From contig OX246737.1 in NCBI GenBank assembly GCA_945910005.1, forward strand, positions 76,891,165 through 76,955,164: DNA of 64,000 nucleotides. Direction: 5' to 3'. Within the stretch, counting starts at the first letter, position 1, and the number at the start of each line of letters is the position of its first letter. Position numbers and translations under genes: made by a program. Of the stretch, positions 1-10,950 are shown in pieces. The DNA comes from Isoperla grammatica. Lineage: Eukaryota > Arthropoda > Insecta > Plecoptera > Perlodidae. The notes beneath the pieces are model-generated. The model worked only from the letters and a program-made list of their open reading frames with translations. It ran no database searches and was not told the DNA's origin.

Positions 1-1934
1 CAGTTGTGCACACGACTGATCTAAGTAGGCCAACTAGTTGCCCAACTTGGCTGTTGATCAATCTGCGCATGCGTGTGCCAACACTATTAGGACGTGGTGA
101 TTAGCGCAGTTGTGCACACGACTGATCTAAGTAGGCCAACTAGTTGCCCAACTTGGCTGTTGATCAATCTGCGCATGCGTGTGCCAACACTATTAGGACG
201 TGGTGATTAGCGCAGTTGTGCACACGACTGATCTAAGTAGGCCAACTAGTTGCCCAACTTGCCTGTTGATCAATCTGCGCATGCGTGTGCCAACACTATT
301 AGGACGTGGTGACCAGCGCAGTTGTGCACACGACTGATCTAAGTAGGCCAACTAGTTGCCCAACTTGGCTGTTGATCAATCTGCGCATGCGTGTGCCAAC
401 ACTATTAGGACGTGGTGACCAGCGCAGTTGTGCACACGACTGATTTAAGTAGGCCAACTAGTTGCCCAACTTGGCTGTTGATCAATCTGCGCATGCGCGT
501 GCCAACACTATTAGGACGTGGTGATTAGCGCAGTTGTGCACACGACTGATCTAAGTAGGCCAACTAGTTGCCCAACTTGGCTGTTGATCAATCTGCGCAT
601 GCGTGTGCCAACACTATTAGGACGTGGTGACCAGCGCAGTTGTGCACACGACTGATCTAAGTAGGCCAACTAGTTGCCCAACTTGGCTGTTGATCAATCT
701 GCGCATGCGCGTGCCAACACTATTAGGACGTGGTGATTAGCGCAGTTGTGCACACGACTGATCTAAGTAGGCCAACTAGTTGCCCAACTTGGCTGTTGAT
801 CAATCTGCGCATGCGTGTGCCAACACTATTAGGACGTGGTGACCAGCGCAGTTGTGCACACGACTGATCTAAGTAGGCCAACTAGTTGCCCAACTTGGCT
901 GTTGATCAATCTGCGCATGCGTGTGCCAACACTATTAGGACGTGGTGACCAGCGCAGTTGTGCACACGACTGATCTAAGTAGGCCAACTAGTTGCCCAAC
1001 TTGGCTGTTGATCAATCTGCGCATGCGTGTGCCAACACTATTAGGACGTGGTGACCAGCGCAGTTGTGCACACGACTGATCTAAGTAGGCCAACTAGTTG
1101 CCCAACTTGGCTGTTGATCAATCTGCGCATGCGCGTGCCAACACTATTAGGACGTGGTGATTAGCGCAGTTGTGCACACGACTGATCTAAGTAGGCCAAC
1201 TAGTTGCCCAACTTGGCTGTTGATCAATCTGCGCATGCGCGTGCCAACACTATTAGGACGTGGTGACCAGCGCAGTTGTGCACACGACTGATCTAAGTAG
1301 GCCAACTAGTTGCCCAACTTGGCTGTTGATCAATCTGCGCATGCGCGTGCCAACACTATTAGGACGTGGTGATTAGCGCAGTTGTGCACACGACTGATCT
1401 AAGTAGGCCAACTAGTTGCCCAACTTGGCTGTTGATCAATCTGCGCATGCGTGTGCCAACACTATTAGGACGTGGTGACCAGCGCAGTTGTGCACACGAC
1501 TGATCTAAGTAGGCCAACTAGTTGCCCAACTTGGCTGTTGATCAATCTGCGCATGCGCGTGCCAACACTATTAGGACGTGGTGATTAGCGCAGTTGTGCA
1601 CACGACTGATCTAAGTAGGCCAACTAGTTGCCCAACTTGGCTGTTGATCAATCTGCGCATGCGTGTGCCAACACTATTAGGACGTGGTGATTAGCGCAGT
1701 TGTGCACACGACTGATCTTAGTAGGCCAACTAGTTGCCCAACTTGGCTGTTGATCAATCTGCGCATGCGCGTGCCAACAGTATTAGGACGTGGTGATTAG
1801 CGCAGTTGTGCACACGACTGATCTAAGTAGGCCAACTAGTTGCCCAACTTGGCTGTTGATCAATCTGCGCATGCGTGTGCCAACACTATTAGGACGTGGT
1901 GACCAGCGCAGTTGTGCACACGACTGATCTAAGA
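1..1934. repeat. 106-bp satellite array, about 18 copies
   Basis: Tandem units of exactly 106 bp run from the window edge, so the array probably continues to the left. There are 18 full units, and the 19th breaks off at about 1934. Units are nearly identical. Most variation is at two sites: ATTAGCG versus ACCAGCG at the unit junction, and GCGTGTGCC versus GCGCGTGCC. Every unit contains the short palindromes CAACTAGTTG and GCGCATGCGY. No coding potential was seen. A diverged inverted fragment sharing CGACTGATCTAAG lies near 10868-10950. Confidence 0.97.
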
Positions 1935-2040
1935 AGGGCAACTTATTTCCATATACCATTTAAAGATATAGGGTTGGGTGTTTGGCCAACTTTTTTAGAA
2001 ATTCTTTCTTAAACGCGACAACTTTTTGTACAACTTGCAT

Positions 2041-2800
2041 TGTTTTGCTAAGCGAGCGAAGCGATCGTCTCCATTAGACCTTTTTATGGCACTTCGTTCT
2101 ATTTTTTTATTTATTATTTTTATGTCTGTCGATAGCGGTCGAACGGAAAGTCCGATCAACTTGAAATTCTGACCATCTACAAGCCTCAATGTGGATTGAC
2201 GATTTATAGTTTTGATGTAGAATCGTTTGAAAAGTTAAAAAGTTACACCATAAATACTGCAAAATATTTTTCTGAAACAAATTGGCGGCAAAATGTGAGA
2301 TAACCATATCTTTTTACAGATATTTCTGGTCACGAATATGTTCATTTTATGGCGATCTGATAAATATTGGCAAAGTTACACAAAAGTTACTCGAAAATAT
2401 TTTTCTGAAACACAGTAACGGCCAAATGTGAGATGGCTATCTTATAGTAAATGTTTGGCCGGTCACGATTATACTAATTTAGAAGCGATCTGATACGTAT
2501 TAGAGGCAGAAATAACATTTCTATTGATGTCAATAAGTGTTAGTAACGGTGGCGGACCGCGGCGAAAACACTAGACAAAATGACACCGAAAAATCTTAGC
2601 AACGCACATTGCACGACGTCCAACAATGTCGGGAAGTATAATAGCTATGGAAATTAGAAACATGTTTGCAATGTGCATTCATGTATTGTTGTTAATTGTT
2701 GTTTTTATTAGCTTTAAAAACTTTTCACCAGAAAGTTCGTAGATGTAGACGGGCTCGCTTATCAGCGCGTCAAACAGAGCGTTTTCCTAGTTATGTTAAC
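2041..2800 (+). repeat. Dispersed repeat family, copy 1
   Basis: AT-rich segment with blocks that recur elsewhere in the window. The block at 2153-2500 (gaaaagttaaaaagttaca, aaaatgtgagata, cacgaatat) recurs at 52770-53000. The block at 2723-2795 (cttttcaccagaaagttcg through agcgttttcctag) recurs at 53283-53362 and, reversed, at 28391-28460. The start (agcgagcgaagcgatcgtc) recurs at 28533. No ORF of interest. It is an unclassified interspersed repeat, perhaps non-autonomous; no terminal repeats were recognised. Confidence 0.6.
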
Positions 2801-3132
2801 TCACTCCTCAGATAAAAAAATCTCAATAATACAACACGTACAATTATTTAGGAAACATAAAATATAAAATCGATAAAACTTGTAACATGTAGATCTTCCG
2901 ATCTAAATGGAGACGCCCATTTAGCGTCGTGTAGCCCTTACATCGAGACGTCCGTGTGTTCGGCAATCAAGATTGAAACTCCACCGGTTGCACCCACCTC
3001 AGCGTCATCGACTCCAGTATTGATTTTCTGCTTCGCCACCTTCGTACATGCTCGACTGTCTTCGTGAAGATGCATAACGTCATTATGACGTAATTTCTAT
3101 ATTTAAGTCTAACGTCATTTTCTGTTATCTCT
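2801..3132. other. AT-rich spacer
   Basis: Between the dispersed repeat and the target duplication of LTR element 1. No gene, RNA or repeat was recognised. Confidence 0.5.
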
Positions 3133-3136
3133 ACCA

Positions 3137-3400
3137 TATAGGGTTACCACCCCTCCTTCTCTATGTCAGGTTGGGGTGGGCGGACCGAAGAGGCCCCTTG
3201 GTCAAGGCCTGGGAGAGTGTGAGGGGCAGTGTGGAACGTAAGAGCCTAGTGACCGGACACGGTGCTGGGTGATAGTGTGTTCCATGTATTCACTGTAATT
3301 TGTAGTATTTAAATATTCGTAGTACTAATAAATAATCATCCGTGTAATTAGTGACATTACTCATCATTGACTATCCTAAATCATCCCTGGAGATGTAACA
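3137..3400 (+). repeat. 5' LTR of element 1
   Basis: 264 bp, starting TATAGGGTTACC and ending GATGTAACA, so it lacks the usual TG start. It has a TATA-like tatttaaata near 3307 and an aataaataat polyadenylation-like signal near 3328. It matches the copy at 8551-8831 apart from small indels. Confidence 0.92.
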
Positions 3401-3402
3401 AC

Positions 3403-3415
3403 TGGCGCCCAACGT
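3403..3415 (+). other. Primer binding site, element 1
   Basis: TGGCGCCCAACGT starts two bases after the 5' LTR. It matches the 3' end complement of a lysine tRNA, as used by many retroelements. Element 2 has the same PBS extended by one base. Confidence 0.8.
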
Positions 3416-3431
3416 ACTAGACCTAAACATT

Positions 3432-3905
3432 TTTTAAACGTGCGTGTACGCAAGTGCGTGTTTTACTAACGTTATTTGGCAAACAATTCTTCTGTGACGC
3501 GCGTGTACGCAAGTGCGTGGGTTATTATCATTATTTGGCGAACTTTTTTCTGTGACGCGCGTGTACGCAAGTGCGTGGGTTCTTCTTATCATTATTTGGC
3601 GAACTTTTTTCTGTGACGCGCGTGTACGCAAGTGCGTGGGTTCTTATCATTATTTGGCGAACTTTTTTCTGGGACGCGCGTGTACGGAAGTGCGTGGGTT
3701 ATTATCATTATTTGGCGAACTTTTTTTTTTTTTTTTTTTGTGTCGCGCGTGTACGCAAGTGCGTGGGTTATTATCATTATTTGGCGAATTTTTTTTTCTG
3801 TGTCGCGCGTGTACGCAAGTGCGTGGGTTATTATCATTATTTGGCGAACCTTTTTTTCGGTGACGCGCGTGTACGCAAGTGCGTGGTTTATCTATATAAT
3901 TTCAC
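3432..3905 (+). repeat. ~60-bp tandem repeats in the leader of element 1
   Basis: About eight imperfect units of 57-70 bp. Each contains the core cgcgtgtacgcaagtgcgtg, then ttatcattatttggcgaac, then a T-tract of variable length. They lie between the PBS and the gag ATG, so they are in the 5' untranslated leader. Open frames across the array arise from the repeat and are not considered genes. Such units could affect packaging or translation, but nothing here shows that. Confidence 0.85.
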
Positions 3906-3928
3906 AGACATTTTTTTTCTCTTTCGAC

Positions 3929-4938
3929 ATGGTTCTAACGCGTGGAGGAGAGACACATAGTGAAGCAAGTTCGGCTGCCGCACCTGACGGGATGGAGGCG
4001 GTAAATGCAGTGCTGACTGCGATAACTACGCAGTTGTCAGCAGTTCTCGACCGCATTGGCGCGTTAGAGGTTTCGCGGGAGCAAACGCCACCCCCTCAAC
4101 AACCGTCTGGACGTGGGTTAGGCGCTGACGCGGTTTTGCCGGGATGGGTCCCGTGCCTATGGCATCTTTTCCGCGGTTCGAAAATGACGGGAAAATTCAC
4201 CCGGTAACTTTTCTTGAGGAGATGGAAGAACAGTTTGGTCAATATAACGTCCCAGAAGGACAGAAGTTACTGTTAGCTCTCCGACAACTGGAGGGTGTTG
4301 CAAAGGACTGGGGGGCGGCATTTCGCCAGACTTGGCGTTCGTGGGAAGAGTTTAAGGTTGCCTTCCGTGACATGTTTTGGTCGGCGAACGCACAGGATGC
4401 TGTGCTCATCAAGTTCCACCAGGACCACTATGATAAGAAGACGCACGGTACGATGACTGAGTTTTTTCTTTCATGGAAGAGCCGCTTACAGCACGTGTCA
4501 TCATACATGTCCGACGACGCGTTTGTTCGGCAGATTTCGCATTTGTTCCCATCGAATGTGGAGCACGCGATCCTGTCAGCGAATGTGAAAACACCCCAGG
4601 CGCTGCTGCATCTACTCCGCGGGTTTGATGACGCGGCGACGCGACGCCGAGAACGTGAAGTAATGTTGCGTCAAGGAAATGCTCCAGACGGAGTTCGACG
4701 GCCTACAGGTGGCTCACAGTCACCGCAGATGATGGGATCGACGCCACAACGTCTACACCCTCAACAGCCGTATACGGACAACTGGAGGGAGCAACGACAT
4801 GGGACGACGCGTCGCGACGCTGGGCCGCCGAGGAACCAGGCGCCACGAGTGAACGCGGTGACGGTGACACAGGACCTAGACGTCGTCGCCAGGGAAGAGC
4901 AGGACATACCAACTGAGTCGGCGGGAAACGAGCTGTAA
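3929..4938 (+). pseudogene. gag of element 1 (frameshifted)
   Basis: Structural polyprotein of the Ty3/Gypsy particle. The ATG at 3929 is the first after the leader repeats and opens an N-terminal segment (MVLTRGGE...) that ends out of frame at 4207. The main gag frame runs to the TAA at 4936-4938 and has capsid-like sequence: PRFENDGKIHPVTFLEEME, a tryptophan/hydrophobic helix-rich core (WRSWEEFKVAFRDMFW), and a basic, Gln/Pro/Arg-rich C-terminal tail. No CCHC knuckle was seen. The two frames overlap at 4144-4207, and the capsid reading only makes sense if a single-base indel lies near 4110-4145. The slippery heptamer for pol expression is at 4923. Confidence 0.8.
4923..4929 (+). promoter_or_regulatory. 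-1 ribosomal frameshift site GGGAAAC (gag/pol, element 1)
   Basis: The heptamer GGGAAAC sits seven bases before the gag stop and is phased as G GGA AAC in the gag frame, the canonical X XXY YYZ arrangement. The -1 frame is open from here into the protease region. Element 2 has the same heptamer in the same phase at 17561-17567. GGGAAAC is a known -1 slippery sequence in retroviruses. A downstream stimulatory structure was not worked out. Confidence 0.75.
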
Positions 4939-7900
4939 CGGGACAGGACACTCCGCTGTCTCCGGTTCGACCCCAGGTCAGGAGTGACGATATTCGACAC
5001 GTGAATGCCATCAATGTTTTCGATCAAGATGCAACGCAACGCGACCTCAATCACGAAGAATCTTCAGGGGCCTACGCAGAGACACCGACTACGCATGCGC
5101 CTGAGATAGATGTAAGTGTTTGTAATCTTCATGTAAATGCTCTTATTGATACCGGTAGCGAAATTACATGCATATCTGAACAGTTTTGGAAGGAACTTTT
5201 GCAAATTTCAAACTTTCCACTGTTACCCGCTCGCAGCATTTTGATTGCGGGTGCTTTTATGAATAATAGTCAGCGGCAATTGCGCAAACTTTCTTACCAG
5301 TTTCAATACAAGATACTGTTTACGACATGACCTTCTTAATAGTCCCTAATCTACACCGCTCTATGATTATTGGGTCTGATTGGCTTGTTCAAAATAAGGC
5401 GAAATTACATTTCTTAGATCGCCGTATGTATATTGGAGAGCAAGCCGAGCAACAGATCGTTCCTTTATCCTTGAGCTGTTCCCCACAGGACGTGGGAAAG
5501 CACTTGTCCCTTGTGAGCAATGAGGTGTATATTGATCAACAATGCACATTAGATAAACAGGAAACTCTAAAAGACCCAGGGTTCGGTGCACAAGCCAAAC
5601 AAAACGTTAAATCTTTACCCGCGGATTCTATGGAGGCCCAGGAAATCAAGCGTTTACTTTTGAAACATGAAGCACTTTTCTCTGTTGTGCCTGGTCGTAT
5701 AGAAGGGTATGAGCATACAATAGAAATGAAAGACAATGCTCCATTTTTAGAAAAGTCTTACCCCATACCACTATCGAAGAGGCAGGCTGTGGATGACCAA
5801 GTCCGTCAAATGCTCGAATGGAATATAATAGAGGCTTCCCCGTCCTCATACATAAACCCAATGGTCACCGTCGTAAAGCCAGATGGGTCGGTGCGCATTT
5901 GTTTGGACGGACGCTTGTTGAATAGTCGTATGTGTCCACAAAACGATAGTCCACCCCCCATAGAAGAGACTTTACAAAAGTTCCATGGAATGAAGTATTT
6001 CACTACTTTAGATTTAACAAACTCTTTCTGGCAGCTTCCCTTACGTAAACAAGACAGGAAATATACTGCATTTCTACACAATGGTATTTCTTACACATAT
6101 TGTGTTGTGCCCTTTGGGTTACAATCGAGTGTGGCAGGACTGACACGTTGTCTTCATAAAATATTGAATACAGACATAAATCGTTACGTCACCATTTACG
6201 TAGATGACCTTCTGATAGCGTCGCCCGATTTACAGTCGCATTTACAACACCTGGATGCTGTCTTTACAGCTCTCAGTAATGTAGGAATTTCTGTAAAGCT
6301 TGAAAAATGTCAATTCTTGCAAGCTGAAGTAAATTACCTAGGGCACATTGTCTCAGCTGATGGTGTTCGAGTGGACGCTGATAAGGTACGACCTATTGTG
6401 GATTTCCCCCATCCACGAAACGTTAAGCAATTACGTCGGTTCTTAGGCATGTGTACATTCTTTAAACGGTTTTGCGACCAGTACGCACACGTGGTGGGGC
6501 CTTTATACATGTTACTCAGGACCGGTGTCAAGTGGGTGTGGAATGATGAAATGAATGAGACTTTTGAAAACACAAAGTCTTTGTTCCTCAGCCTCGTCAT
6601 GCTACACCACCCCATACCTGGTGTGCCATACCACCTCGCGACAGATAGCTCCGACATAGGAGTGGGCGCGCAGCTATTTCAAGTTGATGAGAGTGGCGAG
6701 CGTCGCGTAATCGCTTTCGCGAGCAGGGCTTTGAAAGGCCCAGAGACGCGGTATTTTACTACCGAAAAAGAAGCCCTCGCCATTGTTTATGCCGTGCCAA
6801 AATTTCGCCATTTCCTTATTGGTGCAAAATTTACGATCTGGACAGACCACAAGAGCCTATCATTCATTCGTCAGTGTCGTCTACTAAGTAGCCGACTAAC
6901 GCGGTGGATTTTAATTCTCCAGCAGTATCACTTCGATATCAAATACTGCCCCGCAAAAGATAATGTAGTAGCCGATGCCCTGAGCCGAGCGCCAACTTCA
7001 AGTACACGTGATCGTGAAGACACACTTACAGGGACGGTTCGAATCCCGGCTATTATGGACGTGGTAGCGGAAGCCGAAACCAACTTGCGGGAATGGGCCC
7101 GTGTTCTACCCGAGCGACAGCGGGCAGACCCTGATCTCGCGCAAGTGATTTACAACCTGGAAACAGATGACGGAGCAGACACAACATCAGCCTACCTACT
7201 ATGTAAACAAATACTTTATCACAAAGGGCGCAATGACCTTTCGTGGAGGGTTGTGGAACCTAAAAATGATTACATCACGGTAGTCCAGTCATACCACGTC
7301 GCTTATGGCCACATGGGCTCGTATAAAACGTTCAAACTAATAAGCAATAATTTCTATTGGAAAAATATGCGCAGATACATCGTTAAGTTTACACGCTCTT
7401 GTGACACCTGTCAACGCGCGAAGTGTGCAACCCGTGGACTGCGAGGAGAGATGGCCCACGTGATCTCCCACTCACCAAATGAGTTGGTAACCACAGATTT
7501 ATACGGACCTCTTCCACAGTCAAAAGGTGGGGTGAGTTACATCTTAGTGTTCGTCGATGCGTTCACAAAGTACGTAACAGTATACGCTTTAAAACGAGCA
7601 ACGACGGCCGCTATTCTAAACAAGTTACAAAATGATTATATCGCCAACGTTGGTCGGCCTTGCAAGATATTGGCAGATCACGGGAGTCAATTCACGGCCC
7701 GACAGTGGTACCGAGAGTTGGAAAATGAAGGAATAATTCCCCTTCATTCCTCCATCAGACATCCGCAGAGCAACCCGACAGAGCGAGTAATGCGCGAACT
7801 TGGCCGCGTGTTCCGTACATACTGTGCTAACAAACACACCTCATGGAGCATGGTTTTGCCGTATATTCAAAAATGGTTTAACGTGACAGTGCACGATGCG

Positions 7901-8308
7901 ACCGGCTTCACACCTTATGAATTACAGTTCGGCTGCAATCCGGAATCAATAATAGCTGATTTACTCGGAGATCCGCCCCATCCACTACAACCACATGACA
8001 CACCACGTAAAACAGTTTTGGCTCGAGAGAGACTAGAATCCAGAGCTGCGAGGCGGAAGACGGCGCATGACAAGAAGTCTAAACCAACGACATTTCAGCC
8101 TGGCGACCTGGTGTTGCTACAGTCCAATCACTTGTCCAGTGCGGCTAACCGTGAAATTGCAAAGTTCTTTATGCTCTAGGAAGGCCCATGTATTATTCAT
8201 CGGAAAGTGGGGAATAATGCATATCAGTTACTTGATGAAGACGAAAAAGATAAGGGCATTTTCAATGTGATTAATTTAAAAAAGTATAACCAACCACTCA
8301 AAGTGTAA
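4930..8308 (+). pseudogene. pol of element 1: protease, RT, RNase H, integrase
   Basis: Read in the -1 frame after the slippery site. The protease motif LIDTGSEITC is near 5146-5175. A frameshift within the protease (about 5285-5310) moves the rest to another frame, open from 5327. In that 950-residue frame: end of protease (MIIGSDWL, ~13-20), RT (PMVTVVKPDGSVRI; catalytic YVDD at 291-294), RNase H (ATDSSDIGVGAQL, ~438), integrase zinc finger (H-H ... CDTCQRAKC, ~660-700) and DDE core (D~725, D~783 in ILADHGSQF, E~819 in TERVMRELG; about 35 residues between the last two). An in-frame TAG at 8177-8179 precedes 42 more codons with the integrase C-terminal GP...H.KVGNNAYQL pattern, ending in TAA at 8306-8308. 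Not intact. Confidence 0.9.
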
Positions 8309-8550
8309 GAGTTTTCAAAAGGTGTTTTGGTTGGAATGTATTGTATTGTGTTGTTTTCATTTGTCTCCTGTTTTTTTTTTTATTACTAGCATATTGTTTT
8401 GTATTAGTTTTAAGTAGTTTCGTATGGACTCAGTACTTGGTTTGTAATTTGTACTTGTACCTATTTAAAAAAAAAAAAAAAAAATTGTGACCATTGTTGC
8501 TTCACTTAAAGATTTTATGACTCCTTGTGTTATAAAATCTGGGGGGAGAA
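8309..8550 (+). other. 3' untranslated region and polypurine tract of element 1
   Basis: T-rich and A-rich tracts follow the pol stop. The polypurine tract ggggggagaa (8541-8550) directly abuts the 3' LTR and would prime plus-strand synthesis. Confidence 0.75.
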
Positions 8551-8831
8551 TATAGGGTTACCACCCCTCCTTCTCTATGTCAGGTTGGGGTGGGCGGACC
8601 GAAGAGGCCCCTTGGTCAAGGCCTGGGAGAGTGTGAGGGGCAGTGTGGACGTAAGAGCCTAGTGACCGGACACGGTGCTGGGTGATTGTGTGTTCCATGT
8701 ATTCACTGTAATTTGTAGTATTTAAATATTCGTAGTACTAATAAATAATCATCGTTTCTTATGCATCCGTGTAAGTAATTAGTGACATTACTCATCATTG
8801 ACTATCCTAAATCATCCTTGGAGATGTAACA
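8551..8831 (+). repeat. 3' LTR of element 1
   Basis: 281 bp, same ends as the 5' LTR. It is longer because of extra bases around 8753-8777 (gtttcttatg... and gtaagtaatt). It is followed by ACCA, matching the base quartet before the 5' LTR. Confidence 0.92.
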
Positions 8832-8835
8832 ACCA

Positions 8836-9890
8836 AGTTATAAAAGTCACTTCATACATTTGTCAAGCCCCACTTCTCTCAGAGCCGTAAGCGTGAGTAC
8901 ACCGGATCTTACACACATGAGCCACAGGTTGTATTTTGGATTGAGCATCCAAGTATTTGTAACAGTATGTATTGACATGTTGTCTTTGGCTATTTGCTCT
9001 TTTCAATTGCATTCTAATGCTGGTAAATTTCATACCGTGGTATTCCGTAATTTTCTGGATTCAATTGTGTGTGTGTAAGTTCGCAAGTGCTCACGGGGGC
9101 AGTGGAGCCATTTGTTACTTTGTGTCAAATTTTGTTAATGTAGCCTGTATTCAATATCGAGATATCTCTGTGACATACCGTATCGCTGACTTTCTGTTAT
9201 TGCTAAAGGATTTATTCAGGCACATAGTTGTGACACATTGCACGAATGTTTTTGTTTGTCTTGTTAAATTTGAAGCGCCCATTTAAATGTGCTCATGTCA
9301 AAACTGTTTTGTGGCGATTTAGAAAGTAATGTTTCTTGCAGTCTTTGTAACTATTTCGATCAACTTTTTGTCAAGCACTTTCACATATATTTATCCCAAC
9401 AATAAATTATCATTACTATACTGCTAATCACTGTCTGCTCACTGGTTAGGGCCTACAATAGTCTCCCATCCCCTGGGCACTTTCTTGTTTTGTCCCTGCA
9501 AATTCACTATAGAACAAGATGGAGCCCGCTTGTATTCTTATAAAAGTATATTTACAATAGTTCCTACCACCACTCTCACACGCCGTCAATTAGCCAAACG
9601 CCCACGAACCCAACTCCGGCCACAGCTAGCCTGGGTGAACCCCTACGTGGTCACCCGCCTTTGTGACGGTTTTATGTCACAAACTCCAAATAATGCTCCG
9701 AAAGTGAGGTTATGTTTTTGACGCAGTAGGACTATCGATTTTGCCAACTCATATCAAATATCGATATATATATATCGATCGTTATTGAAGGTCAATCTTG
9801 ATCAATGAAACAAAATGTAGATATACGATAAACAAAAGACGAATGTCAAAGAAGAACCTCCCGCCAAGAATGTTTCTACTACTGTTTAAG
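8836..9890. other. No recognised feature
   Basis: AT-rich unique-looking DNA. Short open frames of 70-104 codons lack recognisable motifs. A short tcgatatatatatatcga palindrome lies near 9763-9780. Confidence 0.5.
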
Positions 9891-9965
9891 GTCCGTAAAT
9901 CCCCCGGCGGGGGCTCGTCAAACTCCTTTGAGGTTTACCGAGCCTCCGCCAGGGGATCGACGGAC
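9891..9965. repeat. 75-nt near-perfect hairpin
   Basis: The left arm (9891 to about 9925, beginning GTCCGTAAATCCCC) pairs with the right arm (about 9930-9965, ending GGGGATCGACGGAC), giving a stem of about 35 bp with a few mismatches and a very short loop (cttt). It is GC-rich within AT-rich DNA. It could be a tiny palindromic transposon or a precursor-type RNA hairpin; the sequence alone does not decide. The first dozen bases recur at 11950-11960 beside the Harbinger element. Confidence 0.7.
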
Positions 9966-10051
9966 TTGCTACTGTTGTTCAGCATTAGCAAGGCCGTGAC
10001 AGAGCACGTTGGTTGTTGTCGTGTGCATTGAAAGCTTATACCCGGTCTTCA

Positions 10052-10860
10052 CTTGATACTTAAGTCGCCGATCTTAGATTTGAAAAGACTTGCTAGTGAC
10101 CGGCCGCGAGTGAGACCAACAATAGCTTTGTTCGTTTGTCCTGTGATCATTACTCCAGGAGTACGGTATTACAAAAACCCCGTTTTTCTGTCCTGGAGTG
10201 AGTGTGATGGGAGTAGCTGCGACAAGTTCTTTTGTCCAGTGGTAACTTACTACAACTGTGATGGGAGTAAGGTTTTTACACCTGCTTCCCGAGTAGGAGT
10301 AGGAGGAACAACTGAAACGATCTAAGCTGTGACACCTCTGTTTTTTTGTCCAAGTGGGAGTAACTGTGATTTCTACTCCCATTTCCGTTACAATAACGTA
10401 TTTCCGTATTACTCCTGGCGTAAAATACCCGTTGAGGCAAGACAAACGAACAAACCTATTGAGACCACGTGATGTGGGTGGGGACAGGATGCGCGGCAAT
10501 TTAAAGCGTCTGCGTATAAACAGTACAAACAGTACATCGTTGTGTAAAGAAAAATGATCATTTTCAATTAGTGCAAATTAAAAATATGTTAACTAAGATT
10601 AACAGTACCTTCACTAATCATTTTTGAGGAAATACAAATAATAATACATCCTTTGTCGTTGTTGTTGTTGTTGTTGTTGTTGTTTCTAGCGGTAGTAGAA
10701 ACCCTTCCGCTGCATCCTTTGTCAAATGTCAAACGTATTTGCCGCGCACTTAACACCATCTAGCGGCAAACCTGCGAACTTCTCGCTAACCCGTCGAGAA
10801 GGCTTGGTCCCCACATCACGTGGTTTCAATGATGGTCTCACTCGCGATGACGTCATACTC
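10052..10860. repeat. Nested inverted-repeat region
   Basis: Two nested inverted pairs were seen. CGAGTGAGACCA at about 10107-10119 is mirrored near 10828-10846 (tggtctcactcg). ATTGAGACCACGTGATGTGG near 10457-10476 is mirrored near 10812-10832. A further block, ttgttcgtttgtc (10128), is mirrored at about 10440. This looks like a decayed palindromic DNA transposon of about 0.75 kb. Boundaries are uncertain and no coding sequence was recognised. Confidence 0.4.
10658..10684. repeat. (GTT)n microsatellite
   Basis: About nine uninterrupted GTT units. Confidence 0.95.
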
Positions 10861-10867
10861 CGTCTAC

Positions 10868-10950
10868 CTATATTACTGGTCTAAGATTGAAAGTTGGCCA
10901 ACTCACGTTGGCCCCAACCAGAGTTGGGTAACTTAGATCAGTCGTGGCAT
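10868..10950 (-). repeat. Diverged fragment related to the 106-bp satellite
   Basis: In reverse orientation it shares cacgactgatctaagt and a neighbouring ccaac/gttgg-rich stretch with the units at 1-1934. A single partial unit suggests that the satellite arose from, or scattered as, a dispersed element. Confidence 0.4.

Larger units (their letters stand above)
3137..8831 (+). mobile_element. Ty3/Gypsy LTR retrotransposon 1 (damaged, structurally complete)
   Basis: Element of about 5.7 kb: 5' LTR (3137-3400), tRNA-Lys-type primer binding site, tandem-repeat leader, gag, pol in the order protease-RT-RNase H-integrase (the Ty3/Gypsy order), polypurine tract (8541-8550) and 3' LTR (8551-8831). 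ACCA flanks both sides (3133-3136 and 8832-8835), consistent with a 4-bp target duplication. The LTRs are closely similar but differ by several indels, the largest (about 17 bp) near the 3' end. The insertion therefore looks fairly young but mutated. Gag and pol are broken by at least two frameshifts and one in-frame stop, so it is probably not autonomous in this assembly. Confidence 0.93.

Noticed and set aside
3434..4143. Overlapping open frames across the leader repeats of LTR element 1
   Set aside because: They arise in all three plus frames and the minus strand from the tandem repeat; they precede the gag ATG and have no domain.
5285..5330. A second programmed frameshift between protease and RT in LTR element 1
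   Set aside because: The frames differ by -1 but the shift falls inside the protease domain and no X XXY YYZ heptamer is in phase; a single-base indel is the simpler reading.
8860..9286. Short open frames after LTR element 1
   Set aside because: 72-104 codons, hydrophobic by composition, no start context, no motif.
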